A DNA stretch of 64,000 bases, taken from NCBI GenBank assembly GCA_015059945.1, contig SUZJ01000003.1, positions 1 through 64,000 of the forward strand. Reading direction: 5' to 3'. The DNA is from Rikenellaceae bacterium. Its GTDB lineage: Bacteria; Bacteroidota; Bacteroidia; Bacteroidales; Rikenellaceae. Numbering within the stretch: the stretch's first letter is position 1; each line of letters opens with the position of its first letter. This document shows, one piece after another, positions 7,391-17,284 of the stretch. The notes below the pieces were generated by a model that searched no databases, was not told the DNA's origin, and saw nothing but the letters and a program-made list of their open reading frames with translations. The position numbers were made by a program, and so were the translations under genes.

Positions 7391-8863
7391 TTACCTAATC
7401 TCGCCAATCTCCTCGGCAGGAATCTCCCAATTGTCGGTGCGGAAGGGCACGAAGGGCAGGTTGTAGGTAGTCTCGAGGTTAGCCTCGCGGGGAAAGTTCA
7501 CAAAGGCGTAGCGCACTGCCACGGGGTTGGGCACTTCGTCGCACCAAACCTCAACCTTGTTCTGCCACCAGATGACATTTGCCCTTGCGGGGTGGTAAAC
7601 CTTATCCTCGCCAGCAATCTCAAAGCCTTTGGGCTGGATGTAGCTGTGCTCGTAGTAGCCGCGAATACTATTAGGCTCGTTGGCGCTACCGTTAGACAGG
7701 TTGTTGAAGCTCAACACAAGTTTGTTGTCCTTGCGCTCCATCGACTTATAGGTAGGAGCCGATGCGGGCAGGCCCTCGATGCCATAGTCGTTGGCCAGAG
7801 CCAACCAAGCCAGGCGGTCGCCCACCTCTTTCTTCTTCTCGGGGTGGATGCAGGTGCGGTTGCCAATGTCGGTAGTGGCTGCAATGCCTGTGTAGGGCAG
7901 TTCGGCCATAGCCTGGTACTGTGCCTCGATTACCAGAGGCAGCGAGCGCAGATTGTCGCCCTCGTAGGTGTAGGGGGCCAGCTGTACTGCATAGAAGGGC
8001 ATCTTATCGTCGCCCCACATCTGGCGCAGCATCTTCACAAAGCCCACCTGCAACTCTTTGTAGTCATACCAGTTGTGGCGGTTGCTGCAACCCTGGTACC
8101 AAATGAAGCCTTTGGCAGTGTAGTTCTGCAAGGGCACAACCATACCGTTGTAGAGGCGTTCGGCCTTGGTGTGGTCCCACTGGCCCTGGTGTGCAACCTC
8201 CTGGTTCACTGGCAGCGACTTGATTACCTCGTCGTCCATCCAAGCCTCAATGGCCGAGCCACCCCAGTTTGAGGTAATCAGGCCAATGGGGATATTGAGC
8301 ACCTGGTTGAGCATACGGCCAAAGAAGTAGCCCGTTGCGCTAAACTCGGCAACCGATGCAGGCGAGGAGGTTTTCCACTCGCCCTTGGTGTCATACAGAG
8401 GCTCGCTCGAGGGAGCACGGGGTACGGTGAACAGGCGGATGTCGGGCCACTGGTTGGCCTCCGATACATACTGTGCCGAATTCTCTACGGGCTGATACAC
8501 AAAGCCGCCCACAGGCATCTCCATATTACTCTGGCCCATACAGATCCAAACCTCGCCCAACAAGATGTTGTTCAACACAACCTTCTCGCCATCGCTAATA
8601 GTGATGGTATAGGGGCCACCAGCCTCGGTAGTCGCCACCTTAACGGCCCACTTGCCATCCTTGTCGGTAGTGGTGCGGTAGGTCTGGTCGTTCCACGAGG
8701 TGGTGATGGTCACCTTCTTCGAGGGAGCGGCCTCGCCCCAGAGGTTAACCTCGGTATTGCGCTGCAACACCATATTGTCACCCACCAGTCGGGGCAATGT
8801 AATTTTAGCCTCGGCACCAAAGGTCATCAGTGCCGCAACCAAGCAAATGATTACTCTTTTCAT
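7391..8863 (-). CDS. Sialate O-acetylesterase family carbohydrate esterase
   Basis: A 490-residue SGNH-type esterase of the sialate 9-O-acetylesterase family with an N-terminal signal peptide (about 1-19). The nucleophile motif is EVWICMGQSNMEMP (S112). The block WYQGCSNRHNWYDYKELQ holds conserved asparagine and histidine, and the C-terminal part has TDIGNRTCIHPEKKKEVGDRLA. The family removes O-acetyl groups from sialic acid or other sugars, clearing the way for glycosidases. In this locus that fits deprotection of mucin glycans in the periplasm. The start is the first ATG, which gives a clean signal peptide; the gene lies 42 bases after the GH110-like gene. The substrate could also be another acetylated sugar. 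Confidence 0.88.
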   Translation of the reverse strand: MKRVIICLVAALMTFGAEAKITLPRLVGDNMVLQRNTEVNLWGEAAPSKKVTITTSWNDQTYRTTTDKDGKWAVKVATTEAGGPYTITISDGEKVVLNNILLGEVWICMGQSNMEMPVGGFVYQPVENSAQYVSEANQWPDIRLFTVPRAPSSEPLYDTKGEWKTSSPASVAEFSATGYFFGRMLNQVLNIPIGLITSNWGGSAIEAWMDDEVIKSLPVNQEVAHQGQWDHTKAERLYNGMVVPLQNYTAKGFIWYQGCSNRHNWYDYKELQVGFVKMLRQMWGDDKMPFYAVQLAPYTYEGDNLRSLPLVIEAQYQAMAELPYTGIAATTDIGNRTCIHPEKKKEVGDRLAWLALANDYGIEGLPASAPTYKSMERKDNKLVLSFNNLSNGSANEPNSIRGYYEHSYIQPKGFEIAGEDKVYHPARANVIWWQNKVEVWCDEVPNPVAVRYAFVNFPREANLETTYNLPFVPFRTDNWEIPAEEIGEIR

Positions 8864-8905
8864 ACTGTTTTTATGGTTAATGTTTGTTAGTTATTCTCGC
8901 CTAAA

Positions 8906-10651
8906 CTACTTCTCCCAACGGGCCTCGGCCAGGGGGTGGTCAACGGTTACGTTGTCGCAGTGGTCGAATACAAAGTAGCGATACTCGTTATCGAGATACT
9001 TGTACTCGGCAGGCTGGGTGAGCTCAATCACGTTGTCGTTGGTGAAGCTAACGCCGTCAACGCAGTAGAAATTGACAATACGGGGGTCAAATACGCGGAA
9101 AGTGTTGCCCTCGATGCGCACATTCTGGTGGTAACGACTCTGCTCCCTCTCGGGGATACCGCTACCCACCGAGATACAGGCCGAGCCCCAAGTGCGGCTA
9201 CCAAAGTTGCCATTCTCAAAGACGTTGCCCTTGATGAGCAGGTCGCGGGTACCCGACTGCTCGTACCAGTAGTTGCCGTCGCCTTCGAGCAGAATGGCAG
9301 CACCGGCAATGTGGAAGTAGTTGTCCTCGATACGCATCGAGCCACGCGAGCCGAGCAGGATACCCCTTGCGCGGTTACCCCTCATACGGCAACCCTTCAT
9401 CAGCACCTCGGGATAGTAGTCATCGGTAGCAACCACATTCTTCTCGGCAGTACCCTCGGGCAGAGGCTCGGTGAAGGTAACCTCGTTGTAGAGTTTATTC
9501 AGCCTCTTGATGCTCTTGACGGTGCGAGTATCGATAGTCATCATAGTCTTGTTGTCGACAATCTCTACAGTGGCACCCTCCTCGATGAAGTCTACGCCAA
9601 ACTGGCCGCTATTGTGCCATCCGAGCAGCACCTTGTCGGGGGCCAATATCTTGTCAATCGACATATAGAGACCGTGGATGTTGGTAGCGTCGTCTTTCTG
9701 GTTCTCGAACAGGCAGTCTATCATCTGCAAGTAGCCACCGCAGTTTACAAAGTGGGTTGCGTCGGCCGTAGCACTAATCATCCTGCCCTCGGGAGGAGTC
9801 ACCTTAACCCTCTCGAGCAGAATATCGTGGCTCAACTGGCCAATAACGCCCATACCACCAGTGTGGTAGATGGTTACATCTTGCAGTGTAAAGCCGTCGA
9901 CCTTATAGAGCGTAAAGGCTGGGTTGTAGCGAGCCCTTGCGCCAAATACCATCACGTTGCCAATCGTAGCGGTCAGGTCTTTGTGGTGGATACGCACCAG
10001 TCCGTTGGGCAGCTTCTCGGCAGGAACGCCATAGTTCCACAGCCAGTAGTCATAGGCCCTAAAGGCAGGCTCGCGCAGCTTGGAGTCGAACTCCAACATA
10101 CTCGAGTACTGATAGGTGGTCCACTCCGAGTCGCGGAAGCGCAGCACGCCATTGGGGAAGTCGATGTTGTAGTCGGCAGGGAACTCCATATCGAGGTAGT
10201 CTTTGCCCTTGCCCCTGACGATACCCTCCGAGTGGAAGGTGCGGGTAAAGTCAATCGAGAGGTTCTTGATAGTAATGTTGGCGCAATTCTCGACATTAAA
10301 AGGCGAGATGAAGCCTGTGAAGATAAGTGCTGTGCCATTACCGTCAATCTCCAAGCCCTCTACGCCCACCAGGTCAAAGGCGATGCGTTTGAGGCTCTCG
10401 TTGTTGTTGCTGATAAATTGGTATTTCTCGGTTGCCATCTCGGGGCGCAGGCGCAGCTCGCCACCAGGCAGTACCAAGCGGTCGGCATCGATGCGTGCGC
10501 ACTCCTCGAGAGCGGCCCTTACGGCAGGCACAGCATCGCGTGCGCTATCCTCGGTCATAAAGTCGGCCAAGTAGACCACCTTGTCGGCAGTCGAGCAACC
10601 AACAGCCAGAGCGGCTGCCAGGGTTGCTACAAAGAGAAAAAATCGTTTCAT
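8906..10651 (-). CDS. GH110-like alpha-1,3-galactosidase
   Basis: A 581-residue lipoprotein (LAVGCS, C19) with repeated right-handed beta-helix strands (for example FNVENCANITIKNLSIDF and RGILLGSRGSMRIEDNYFHI). The sequence matches my memory of GH110 exo-alpha-1,3-galactosidases of gut Bacteroides, which release terminal alpha-1,3-galactose such as the blood group B determinant or linear alpha-gal. QKDDATNIHG (318-327) carries the paired aspartates expected in the family's active-site region. About 600 residues is the usual length. It follows the GH97 gene by 71 bases on the same strand. Subfamily (branched or linear substrate) is not decided. Another beta-helix glycosidase family is the alternative. 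Confidence 0.78.
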   Translation of the reverse strand: MKRFFLFVATLAAALAVGCSTADKVVYLADFMTEDSARDAVPAVRAALEECARIDADRLVLPGGELRLRPEMATEKYQFISNNNESLKRIAFDLVGVEGLEIDGNGTALIFTGFISPFNVENCANITIKNLSIDFTRTFHSEGIVRGKGKDYLDMEFPADYNIDFPNGVLRFRDSEWTTYQYSSMLEFDSKLREPAFRAYDYWLWNYGVPAEKLPNGLVRIHHKDLTATIGNVMVFGARARYNPAFTLYKVDGFTLQDVTIYHTGGMGVIGQLSHDILLERVKVTPPEGRMISATADATHFVNCGGYLQMIDCLFENQKDDATNIHGLYMSIDKILAPDKVLLGWHNSGQFGVDFIEEGATVEIVDNKTMMTIDTRTVKSIKRLNKLYNEVTFTEPLPEGTAEKNVVATDDYYPEVLMKGCRMRGNRARGILLGSRGSMRIEDNYFHIAGAAILLEGDGNYWYEQSGTRDLLIKGNVFENGNFGSRTWGSACISVGSGIPEREQSRYHQNVRIEGNTFRVFDPRIVNFYCVDGVSFTNDNVIELTQPAEYKYLDNEYRYFVFDHCDNVTVDHPLAEARWEK

Positions 10652-10722
10652 CGTGTAATCTCTGTTTATTTATGCGGTTAGTATAATTATTAGTTCCGTT
10701 CCTGGGGTATTGGGGCTTGCGA

Positions 10723-12678
10723 CTATTTGATAATCATCACAAAGCCGCCACCTGCGTTGAGTTCTACGCTCATCTTCGAGTCGGCCCTAACCTCTACGTT
10801 CTTAATCTCATAGTCGGTAGCCTTGCCACCCACCACGTCGGTCATCACCTGGGCAGTGTAGGTGCCCTCGCCGAGGAAGCCAAAATCTACCTCGATAGTG
10901 CGGGGCGACCAGTCGGTCATACCACCAACGTACCACACGCCATTGGCCTCGCGAGCCGTAACAATGCTCTCGCCAACCTTGCCCGACAGCACCTTGGTCT
11001 GCTCAAACTCGGTGGGGATAGATGCTATATAGCGAGTGCACTCCTGGTCAGCCTCATAGAGCGAGGGTGAGTCACAGAGCATCGACACAGGTGCGTCACA
11101 AACAACATAGAGTGCTGCCTGGTGAGCCCTGGTACCCTGGCTCATAGGGTTGTAGTAGTCAATCTTGAATTCGTCCTTGTAGGCATTGCGATAGGCACCC
11201 TGGGTATAGTCGCAGAAGCCCTGAACCATACGGATATAGGGGAAGGTTACGTCGTACTCGGGGTGGTCGGGGTTGCTCCACTTAACCTCCTCAAGACCAA
11301 ACACGCCCTCGAAATTGACAATGTTGGGGAAGGTGCGGTTGATGCCCGTAGGCTTGTAGATGCCGTGGATATCGAGTACCAAGTGGTGCCTTGCAGCAGC
11401 CTCGCAGATGCGATAGATGCGCTCTACGGCATACTGGTCGTCGCGGTCGATAAAGTCAATCTTGAAGCCCTTAACACCCATTGCTGCGTAGTGTGCGCAA
11501 GCCTCCTCGAGCTTGTTCTCCAACACGTTAGCAACAGCCCAGATGAGAATATTAACATTGCGCTCGGCAGCATAGTCGACCAGCATTGGCAGGTCAATCT
11601 CGTCGATAGTGCTCATCACATCGCCCTCTTTTGGAGCCGACCAGCCCTCGTCGAGAATCACATACTCCAAGCCATACTTGGCCGCAAAGTCGATGTAGTG
11701 TTTGTAGGTCTGGTTGTTGATGCCTGGGGTAAAGTCCACATCGGTCAGCCCCCAGTCGTTCCACCACTCCCAGGCCGACTTGCCGGGCACTACCCACGAG
11801 TAGTCGCCAATGCGGTTGGGCGAGCCGAGTGCATAGACCAGGTTGTTCACTGGCAGCTCGGTATCCTCGTCGGCCAACACCACCAGTCGCCAGGGGAAGG
11901 TACGTTTGCCCTCTACACTGGCAATATAGTCGTGGCGTGTAGCTACCCTCTCCATACAGCGAACGTGGTGTATGTAGGTGCTATCTGGCAGGGGGGCAAA
12001 CTCGCCCTTGAGTTGGCCGTCGTAGCGCAAGAACATACCCGGGTAGGCCTCCAGGTCGGCCTCGCACACCAGTGCCTTACCTGCCTGGCCCATATCAACA
12101 TAGAGTGGCAGCACCACAGGTTTCTCGCCATTCATCTCTTCCAGCGCACTGGGGGTATAGGTAAACTGGAAGGCGTTGCTCAAACCGTCCGAGTAGGCAG
12201 CCAACACCTCGGCCTTGGGCGAGAAGTTGAACTCGGCCACCTCGTTTTTCACCACGATGGGGTTGCCAAACTTGGTCTCGAAGCGGTAGGCCACGCCACT
12301 ATTGTAAGCCCTCAGGCGCACTGCATAGCCACCCTCGAACTTAACCAGTGCCTCGTTATAAACCTCGCTAAACTCGGCCTGGCGATAGAAGGGTGCCTCA
12401 ATTTTCTCGGTCACATTCTTCTTGTTCTTCACGCATTTGGCCTTTGGCGCAGCGCCCAGAATGGTGCCGTCCTCCAACTCCATAGCCATCTTCGATGGGG
12501 CTACGGCCAGCGCACCATTGCGTTCAACAGCCCAAGTGAGGTTGTCGCCCTCAAGCTGTACGATCATTTTGGTCACTCCGTCGGGCGAGGTGAGCACAAC
12601 GCTCTCGGGCGCCTGGCAGCAAGCCACAGCCACCACAGCCACCAGCCCTACACACAGGGTTTTAAGAATAGATTTCAT
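10723..12678 (-). CDS. GH97 glycoside hydrolase, probable retaining alpha-galactosidase
   Basis: A 651-residue protein with a lipoprotein-type signal (VAVACC). It has the three-part GH97 layout: N-terminal beta-sandwich (about 25-290), TIM barrel (about 300-560: SAWEWWNDWG, YVILDEGWS, GFKIDFIDRDDQ) and C-terminal beta-domain. Retaining GH97 alpha-galactosidases use an aspartate at the position of D408 in KIDF, whereas the inverting SusB-type glucosidases use a glutamate base elsewhere, so the alpha-galactosidase branch is more likely. It would act with the GH110-like enzyme on alpha-galactose ends. It lies 33 bases after the six-hairpin glycosidase gene. GH97 membership is firm; linkage specificity is inference. 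Confidence 0.87.
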   Translation of the reverse strand: MKSILKTLCVGLVAVVAVACCQAPESVVLTSPDGVTKMIVQLEGDNLTWAVERNGALAVAPSKMAMELEDGTILGAAPKAKCVKNKKNVTEKIEAPFYRQAEFSEVYNEALVKFEGGYAVRLRAYNSGVAYRFETKFGNPIVVKNEVAEFNFSPKAEVLAAYSDGLSNAFQFTYTPSALEEMNGEKPVVLPLYVDMGQAGKALVCEADLEAYPGMFLRYDGQLKGEFAPLPDSTYIHHVRCMERVATRHDYIASVEGKRTFPWRLVVLADEDTELPVNNLVYALGSPNRIGDYSWVVPGKSAWEWWNDWGLTDVDFTPGINNQTYKHYIDFAAKYGLEYVILDEGWSAPKEGDVMSTIDEIDLPMLVDYAAERNVNILIWAVANVLENKLEEACAHYAAMGVKGFKIDFIDRDDQYAVERIYRICEAAARHHLVLDIHGIYKPTGINRTFPNIVNFEGVFGLEEVKWSNPDHPEYDVTFPYIRMVQGFCDYTQGAYRNAYKDEFKIDYYNPMSQGTRAHQAALYVVCDAPVSMLCDSPSLYEADQECTRYIASIPTEFEQTKVLSGKVGESIVTAREANGVWYVGGMTDWSPRTIEVDFGFLGEGTYTAQVMTDVVGGKATDYEIKNVEVRADSKMSVELNAGGGFVMIIK

Positions 12679-12711
12679 AGTAGTTTTGTGTTACTTATAT
12701 TTATTATTCGA

Positions 12712-14766
12712 TTATTTCAGCACAAATTTGGCGCTCTTGCCCTCGGCTACGGTCTTGCTCTGCTTGGTGCCGTCGGCCTTGGTCAGCACAATCTCCACCT
12801 TGCCGCCCTCGATGCGGCTGACGGTAACGTCAAACTCGCCACCAAAAGCCCTCACCTTATTGAGGCTCATAGTGTTCCACTCGGTGGGCAGCGAAGGCTT
12901 AACCTCCAACGAGCGCAGGCCCGTTGGGCGCAGGCCAAACAAGCCCTCGGTAATAATACGGCAATACAGACCACTCTCGGCCGACAGGTGACGCTGCGAG
13001 CCCTCGGGCCAAGCCTCAATTGGGTAGGGAACGTGGTCGCCCAGCAGTCGGGTGCGCGAGTAGCTGGCCAAAAAGTCGGTAGCCTTGTCGGCATAGCCTG
13101 CCGCATAGATACCCCTCATTGCATATAGGGTTGAGCGATCCCAGAAGGTGGTACTACCCTCTTCGGTCAGCACACCATTGTCGCTGAGCAGTTTGTCGCT
13201 CAGCAGAGCGGCAATAGTACCATCGGCGCGGTCATAAATACCCACCGTCAAGGGCATACAAATCCACGAGCGCAGCAGGGTGTTGCCCTCGTAGTAGCGG
13301 TAGGTCTTATAGCCACCCACCTCGGCACCAAAGTGTTTCTCGATATTCGAGCGCAGCACCTTGGCCTGTTTGTTATAGCCACGAGCCACGCTTGCGGGTT
13401 TGCCAATCTCTTTCGAGAGCATAGCGGCCGACAGCAACGCATCGTAGTAGAGCGACGAGGTGCACAAGTTGGCATCGCCGGCAGGGAAGCGTCCCTCCAA
13501 CTCGTCGGTGTCTGACATAACCACACCTGCGGGCGAAAGTTTGCGCTGGCAGTACTCCAAGCACCACTCAATCAGGGGCCACAACTCCTGGGCCACAGCC
13601 TTATCGCCCAGAGCCAGGGCATAGCGCGAGGCACCATAGGCAATCATTGCTGCATCGCCCCTATCGCCTGCACCATTCCAGATGTCGATACCCTCGGCAA
13701 TAATACTGCTGGGAATGGGCTCCCACTTGTCGTTCATAAAGCGTGCAAAGTGGCGGAACGAGTTGAGTGCCGACTCGTTGCCCTTATCATAGCCCAGCCA
13801 GGGGAAGAATGGGTTTACATACTCGGCCTGGTCGTTGGCCCACAGAGCGGCATAGTAGCTCTCGCCACCAGGGGCGTGCATATAGCCACCTGCGGTCTTG
13901 CAGATACTCTCCGAAGCGCGCAACTTGGCCATACGGAAGGCCCTGTCGATAACATCGTCGGGGGTGTCGAGCACCAATGCGCCGTCGATATCGCCCTCAA
14001 CAAAGGCCATCCTGGCCTTATACTCGGCCTCGGCATTAACCACTACGGGCTGCTCGCCCTGGCGGTAGGCCTGCAAGGTTGCCACAACGGTCAGCTCCTG
14101 CTCGGGAGCCAGGGTATAGGTACCCGCTCCGCTGAGCGACAGTTCAACGATGTAGCTACCCGTAACACCCTTTTCGGGCAGAGTGGTATAGCGCTGCGTA
14201 AACTCGGGCACATAGACAATCCTCTGGCGGTCGCTGATGTTGCGCAGGGTATAAATCTCGCACATTGCAGCCTTATCGACCGTAGGGAAGATGGTGCGCT
14301 CCATCTCGATTGCGGGCGTGGGCGTGGTGCCCCTACCCGAGCCAATATTACTCTTGCCCACCGACAAGATGCTCTTGACCTTAACTGCACCATTTATCTC
14401 CACCTGGCTCACATGTTCGTTCTTCATAGCCAGTCCGCCAACGCTAATGAGCGAGGGGACATCGGTAGCCACCCTGTGCATAAGGCTTGCGTGGGTGTTA
14501 TTGGGCACGGTGCGCAGCATTGGGAAGACCAGCGAGCGCTCCGAGTTGAAGGCTCCGCTCCGGTCTACACCCCAGCGCAGTACCACAGCCATCTGCTCGC
14601 CACTCATCTCGATATGGTCGGCGTGGGGCAGGGTTTGCTCGGAGGGGGTCCACACGATACCTCCATTGTCTGACAACATTTGCCAGCGCTCACTCTGGGC
14701 GGTGGCTGTGGTGGCCACAAACAGAGCGGCCACGGTTGCCATAATAAGTGCAGTTCGTTTCATCAT
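12712..14766 (-). CDS. Six-hairpin (alpha/alpha)6 glycosidase-like protein
   Basis: A 684-residue secreted protein (signal peptide to about TATAQ, residue 24). An N-terminal beta-rich domain (about 25-250) is followed by an alpha/alpha barrel typical of six-hairpin glycosidases (about 270-600) and a small C-terminal beta-domain. A conserved-looking block HAPGGESYYAALWANDQ (297-313) and AWPEGSQRHLSAESGLYCR suggest an active-site cleft. I cannot assign a CAZy family. GH95-, GH63- or GH78-type clans share this fold but not clearly these motifs. The position between protease and galactosidase genes suggests it removes a sugar from the same glycoprotein. Confidence 0.65.
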   Translation of the reverse strand: MMKRTALIMATVAALFVATTATAQSERWQMLSDNGGIVWTPSEQTLPHADHIEMSGEQMAVVLRWGVDRSGAFNSERSLVFPMLRTVPNNTHASLMHRVATDVPSLISVGGLAMKNEHVSQVEINGAVKVKSILSVGKSNIGSGRGTTPTPAIEMERTIFPTVDKAAMCEIYTLRNISDRQRIVYVPEFTQRYTTLPEKGVTGSYIVELSLSGAGTYTLAPEQELTVVATLQAYRQGEQPVVVNAEAEYKARMAFVEGDIDGALVLDTPDDVIDRAFRMAKLRASESICKTAGGYMHAPGGESYYAALWANDQAEYVNPFFPWLGYDKGNESALNSFRHFARFMNDKWEPIPSSIIAEGIDIWNGAGDRGDAAMIAYGASRYALALGDKAVAQELWPLIEWCLEYCQRKLSPAGVVMSDTDELEGRFPAGDANLCTSSLYYDALLSAAMLSKEIGKPASVARGYNKQAKVLRSNIEKHFGAEVGGYKTYRYYEGNTLLRSWICMPLTVGIYDRADGTIAALLSDKLLSDNGVLTEEGSTTFWDRSTLYAMRGIYAAGYADKATDFLASYSRTRLLGDHVPYPIEAWPEGSQRHLSAESGLYCRIITEGLFGLRPTGLRSLEVKPSLPTEWNTMSLNKVRAFGGEFDVTVSRIEGGKVEIVLTKADGTKQSKTVAEGKSAKFVLK

Positions 14767-14799
14767 CTATCAAGCGTAGTTTTTCGGTTATTTTCAATC

Positions 14800-15864
14800 T
14801 TATCTCTTTGCCTCGAGCAGGTTAGCCAGGGCCTCCTCGGGGTTGAAGTCCTCAATCTTGGTAGGCTCATCGCCCTTGATGTGCAGATTGAGCACATAGC
14901 ACTCGCTACCATCGAAGCGAGCCAGCTGCACCTCATACAGGGGCAACCATCCGTAGCTCTTCTGGCCATTCCACTCGGCCTCGACCAGCAGGTTGGGATA
15001 GCGCAGGCCAAACTCGTCCCAGTGGCCATAGATATCGCCAGGCATCTCTACCCTACCGCCCTTGTCGGCCACAAAGTCGGCCAGCACCTCGGGCGACACC
15101 GAGTAGGAGTACCAACCCACGGGATAGAGCCTTACGGCAGCACCCTCGGCAGCTTTGCCCTCGGGGGTGGTAACATTTACCACAATCTTCTCGGGGCACA
15201 TTGCAGCCACCAGGTCGTCAATCTCAACCCTGCGGTCGGCCGCCAGGTTAATCATATTGACGGCATAGGTGCTCCAGTGCCTCTCGCCATAGGGATAGTT
15301 CATAATGCAGCGCACACCCCTGTGTTCGGTGTGGCTTATGGGGTTGCGGTCGGCATTGACAACCATAGCGTAGATGTCGGGCATACCGCGTGCGTGTCCA
15401 AATTCGTGAATGATGCCATCGATAGCACCCGGCTCGAAGGGGTTGTTGAAGCGGTCGTTGTGTATGCGCGAGTGGTAGACACACTGCCACTGCGAGCCAT
15501 ACCAACCGCCACCCTGCTCTTCAGGCGACGACTTATAGCCGTCGATAATGACCAGATAGTCGTGGTCGGGGTGAGGCTTGTAGACCTCTTTGGTCGACAC
15601 GCCATCGTAGACATAGAAGGCGTCCCAGTCGACCTCAAAACTATACTCGCCCACAAAGCGTTCGTCAGATGCGAAGGCCTCGTTGATGCGGTTAAACATT
15701 CGTGCCGTCTCTCTCTTGACCCAGTCGAGGCCACCGAGCGAGTCGATTGTGTGGGTATCGACACCCACCTTTACCGTAAAGCGGTACTGGGGACGGGCTG
15801 CGGCGGTGAGCACCGAGCTCACCGCTGCAACTATCGTCAAAAGTGTTAGAAAAAGTTTGCGCAT
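14800..15864 (-). CDS. Metzincin-like secreted zinc metalloprotease
   Basis: A 354-residue protein with a signal peptide (to about AAAARP). The zinc site IIHEFGHARGMPD gives H153, E154, H157 and a third ligand D163 (HExxHxxGxxD, the Asp-type metzincin pattern). A methionine in RCIMNYPYG (M189) fits the Met-turn. A C-terminal beta-domain (about 215-330) could be an Ig-like or carbohydrate-binding extension. I do not recognise the exact MEROPS family. It is the third protease gene in a row of this locus, 56 bases after an M60-like gene. It probably cuts the protein backbone of the target glycoprotein. Confidence 0.75.
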   Translation of the reverse strand: MRKLFLTLLTIVAAVSSVLTAAARPQYRFTVKVGVDTHTIDSLGGLDWVKRETARMFNRINEAFASDERFVGEYSFEVDWDAFYVYDGVSTKEVYKPHPDHDYLVIIDGYKSSPEEQGGGWYGSQWQCVYHSRIHNDRFNNPFEPGAIDGIIHEFGHARGMPDIYAMVVNADRNPISHTEHRGVRCIMNYPYGERHWSTYAVNMINLAADRRVEIDDLVAAMCPEKIVVNVTTPEGKAAEGAAVRLYPVGWYSYSVSPEVLADFVADKGGRVEMPGDIYGHWDEFGLRYPNLLVEAEWNGQKSYGWLPLYEVQLARFDGSECYVLNLHIKGDEPTKIEDFNPEEALANLLEAKR

Positions 15865-15920
15865 TTATTAACTGTTTTAGCTCTTTTTTCTCTTCTTTTT
15901 GTGGTTAATCGTTGGTCGCC

Positions 15921-17237
15921 CTATTTACCACCGAGCGACTTGCGTATAATCTCCAACTCCTGGGGAGTATAGCAGGTGGTCGTAACATCTTCGCCCGCAG
16001 CCTCCGACACCACCGACAAGAAGAACATCACCGCCTCGGCCTTGTTGGCAAAGTTGGGAATCTGGTCGTTCTCCATAGCATACAGCGCGCGGAAGGCCTT
16101 CTTGTAGACATCCCAGCCGTAGCGCTCCTTGATGCGCAGGAAGGTGTAGTGCAGAGCGTCGCCATTGTCGCGAACAACGCCTGCGCCAATGGTCTCGTCG
16201 AAGAAAATCTTGTAGTAGTTGTCGGCCTCGGCACCAGTGTAGAGCACATCGCGCTGCGACATTGTGCCACCCACAGCCTCCAGGCCATAAGACATACGGA
16301 AGTTGGCAAAAATCTCGTCGTTCCAATTCCACTTGGCCCTGCCACATATCTGGCCCGACGAGAAGGTGTGACCAATCTCGTGCATAATGCCAAAGTTCCA
16401 GTCGCCCTGCTCGGCTGTGCGAGTGAGCAGTTTATCGATGCCAACGTGGTTGTTCCACAAGATTGGGTTGCCAGCCAGCGCCCAGTAGCCAGGCTCAATG
16501 CCAGGGGTGGTGAGGATGCGAATCTTATTGCCCTCAAAAGGCACTGCACCCACCAACTCCTCATAGGCCTCGTACATCTTGTCCAGATTGGCCAGCCACT
16601 CCTCTACAGCCTCGGGGCTGATGACCATCTTATCCTTGTCGACCGACAGGATAAGGTGCTCGCTCTCGCAGGTGAAAATCTGCTCGTCGGTAACCTCCTC
16701 AACGGTCAGCTCGTCCCACCAAGCCTTGCCCAGTGCGGTGCCGCCATTGTAGGTGCCAGGGAACGAGCCCAGGCTCATTCTCACCTCGGCAGTACCATCG
16801 GCCCCGGGTACAAAGTCGATATAGACCTGTTTCCAGTCGGTGGTGCCATAGGTAAACTCCGAAGCGTTCCACACCTGTTTGCTCTCGGGAATCTCTACAC
16901 GCAATATAGCTCCCCTACCCTCGGCAACATCCTCGGTACGCAGCCAAGCGCTTGCACGATAGAGCTTTGCAGGGTCGAGCCCCTCCAGAGTGCGAGCTAC
17001 ATAGAGTGTGCCCCTACTCTCGGCGCTCAGAGCAATACAGCCGCTGCCATCAATGCCCTCATCTGCACTCCAACGAGCCACAGCATCGTCGGCCTTCTGC
17101 TCCATAACGCTCCAGCCCGACTCGGCCTCTGCCAGCACATCACCGTCGAACGACTCGCTATAACCGTATGGTTGCGAGCACGAAATAGTGGCAAGGAGGG
17201 TGGCTACCGCAGCAGCCACCTTTATAATCCTATTCAT
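15921..17237 (-). CDS. M60-like (gluzincin) lipoprotein peptidase, paralogue 1
   Basis: A 438-residue lipoprotein (LATISC, C20). Residues about 25-185 form a jelly-roll CBM-like domain (CIALSAESRGTLYVARTLEGLDPAKLYRASAWLR). The peptidase domain follows, with GIMHEIGHTF (H286, E287, H290) and a downstream glutamate in WNWNDEIFANFRM (E308). This fits HExxHx(8-28)E, the signature of M60/enhancin-type enzymes, which in gut bacteria cut mucin and other O-glycoproteins. It is paralogous to the next upstream gene, 17285-18805, 47 bases away. Being a lipoprotein beside SusCD suggests it acts at the cell surface. Activity on mucin is inference. Confidence 0.82.
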   Translation of the reverse strand: MNRIIKVAAAVATLLATISCSQPYGYSESFDGDVLAEAESGWSVMEQKADDAVARWSADEGIDGSGCIALSAESRGTLYVARTLEGLDPAKLYRASAWLRTEDVAEGRGAILRVEIPESKQVWNASEFTYGTTDWKQVYIDFVPGADGTAEVRMSLGSFPGTYNGGTALGKAWWDELTVEEVTDEQIFTCESEHLILSVDKDKMVISPEAVEEWLANLDKMYEAYEELVGAVPFEGNKIRILTTPGIEPGYWALAGNPILWNNHVGIDKLLTRTAEQGDWNFGIMHEIGHTFSSGQICGRAKWNWNDEIFANFRMSYGLEAVGGTMSQRDVLYTGAEADNYYKIFFDETIGAGVVRDNGDALHYTFLRIKERYGWDVYKKAFRALYAMENDQIPNFANKAEAVMFFLSVVSEAAGEDVTTTCYTPQELEIIRKSLGGK

Positions 17238-17284
17238 AAAGTCCTAATTTGTTTTAGACGTTTTATCTCAACTCACTATCCTCA

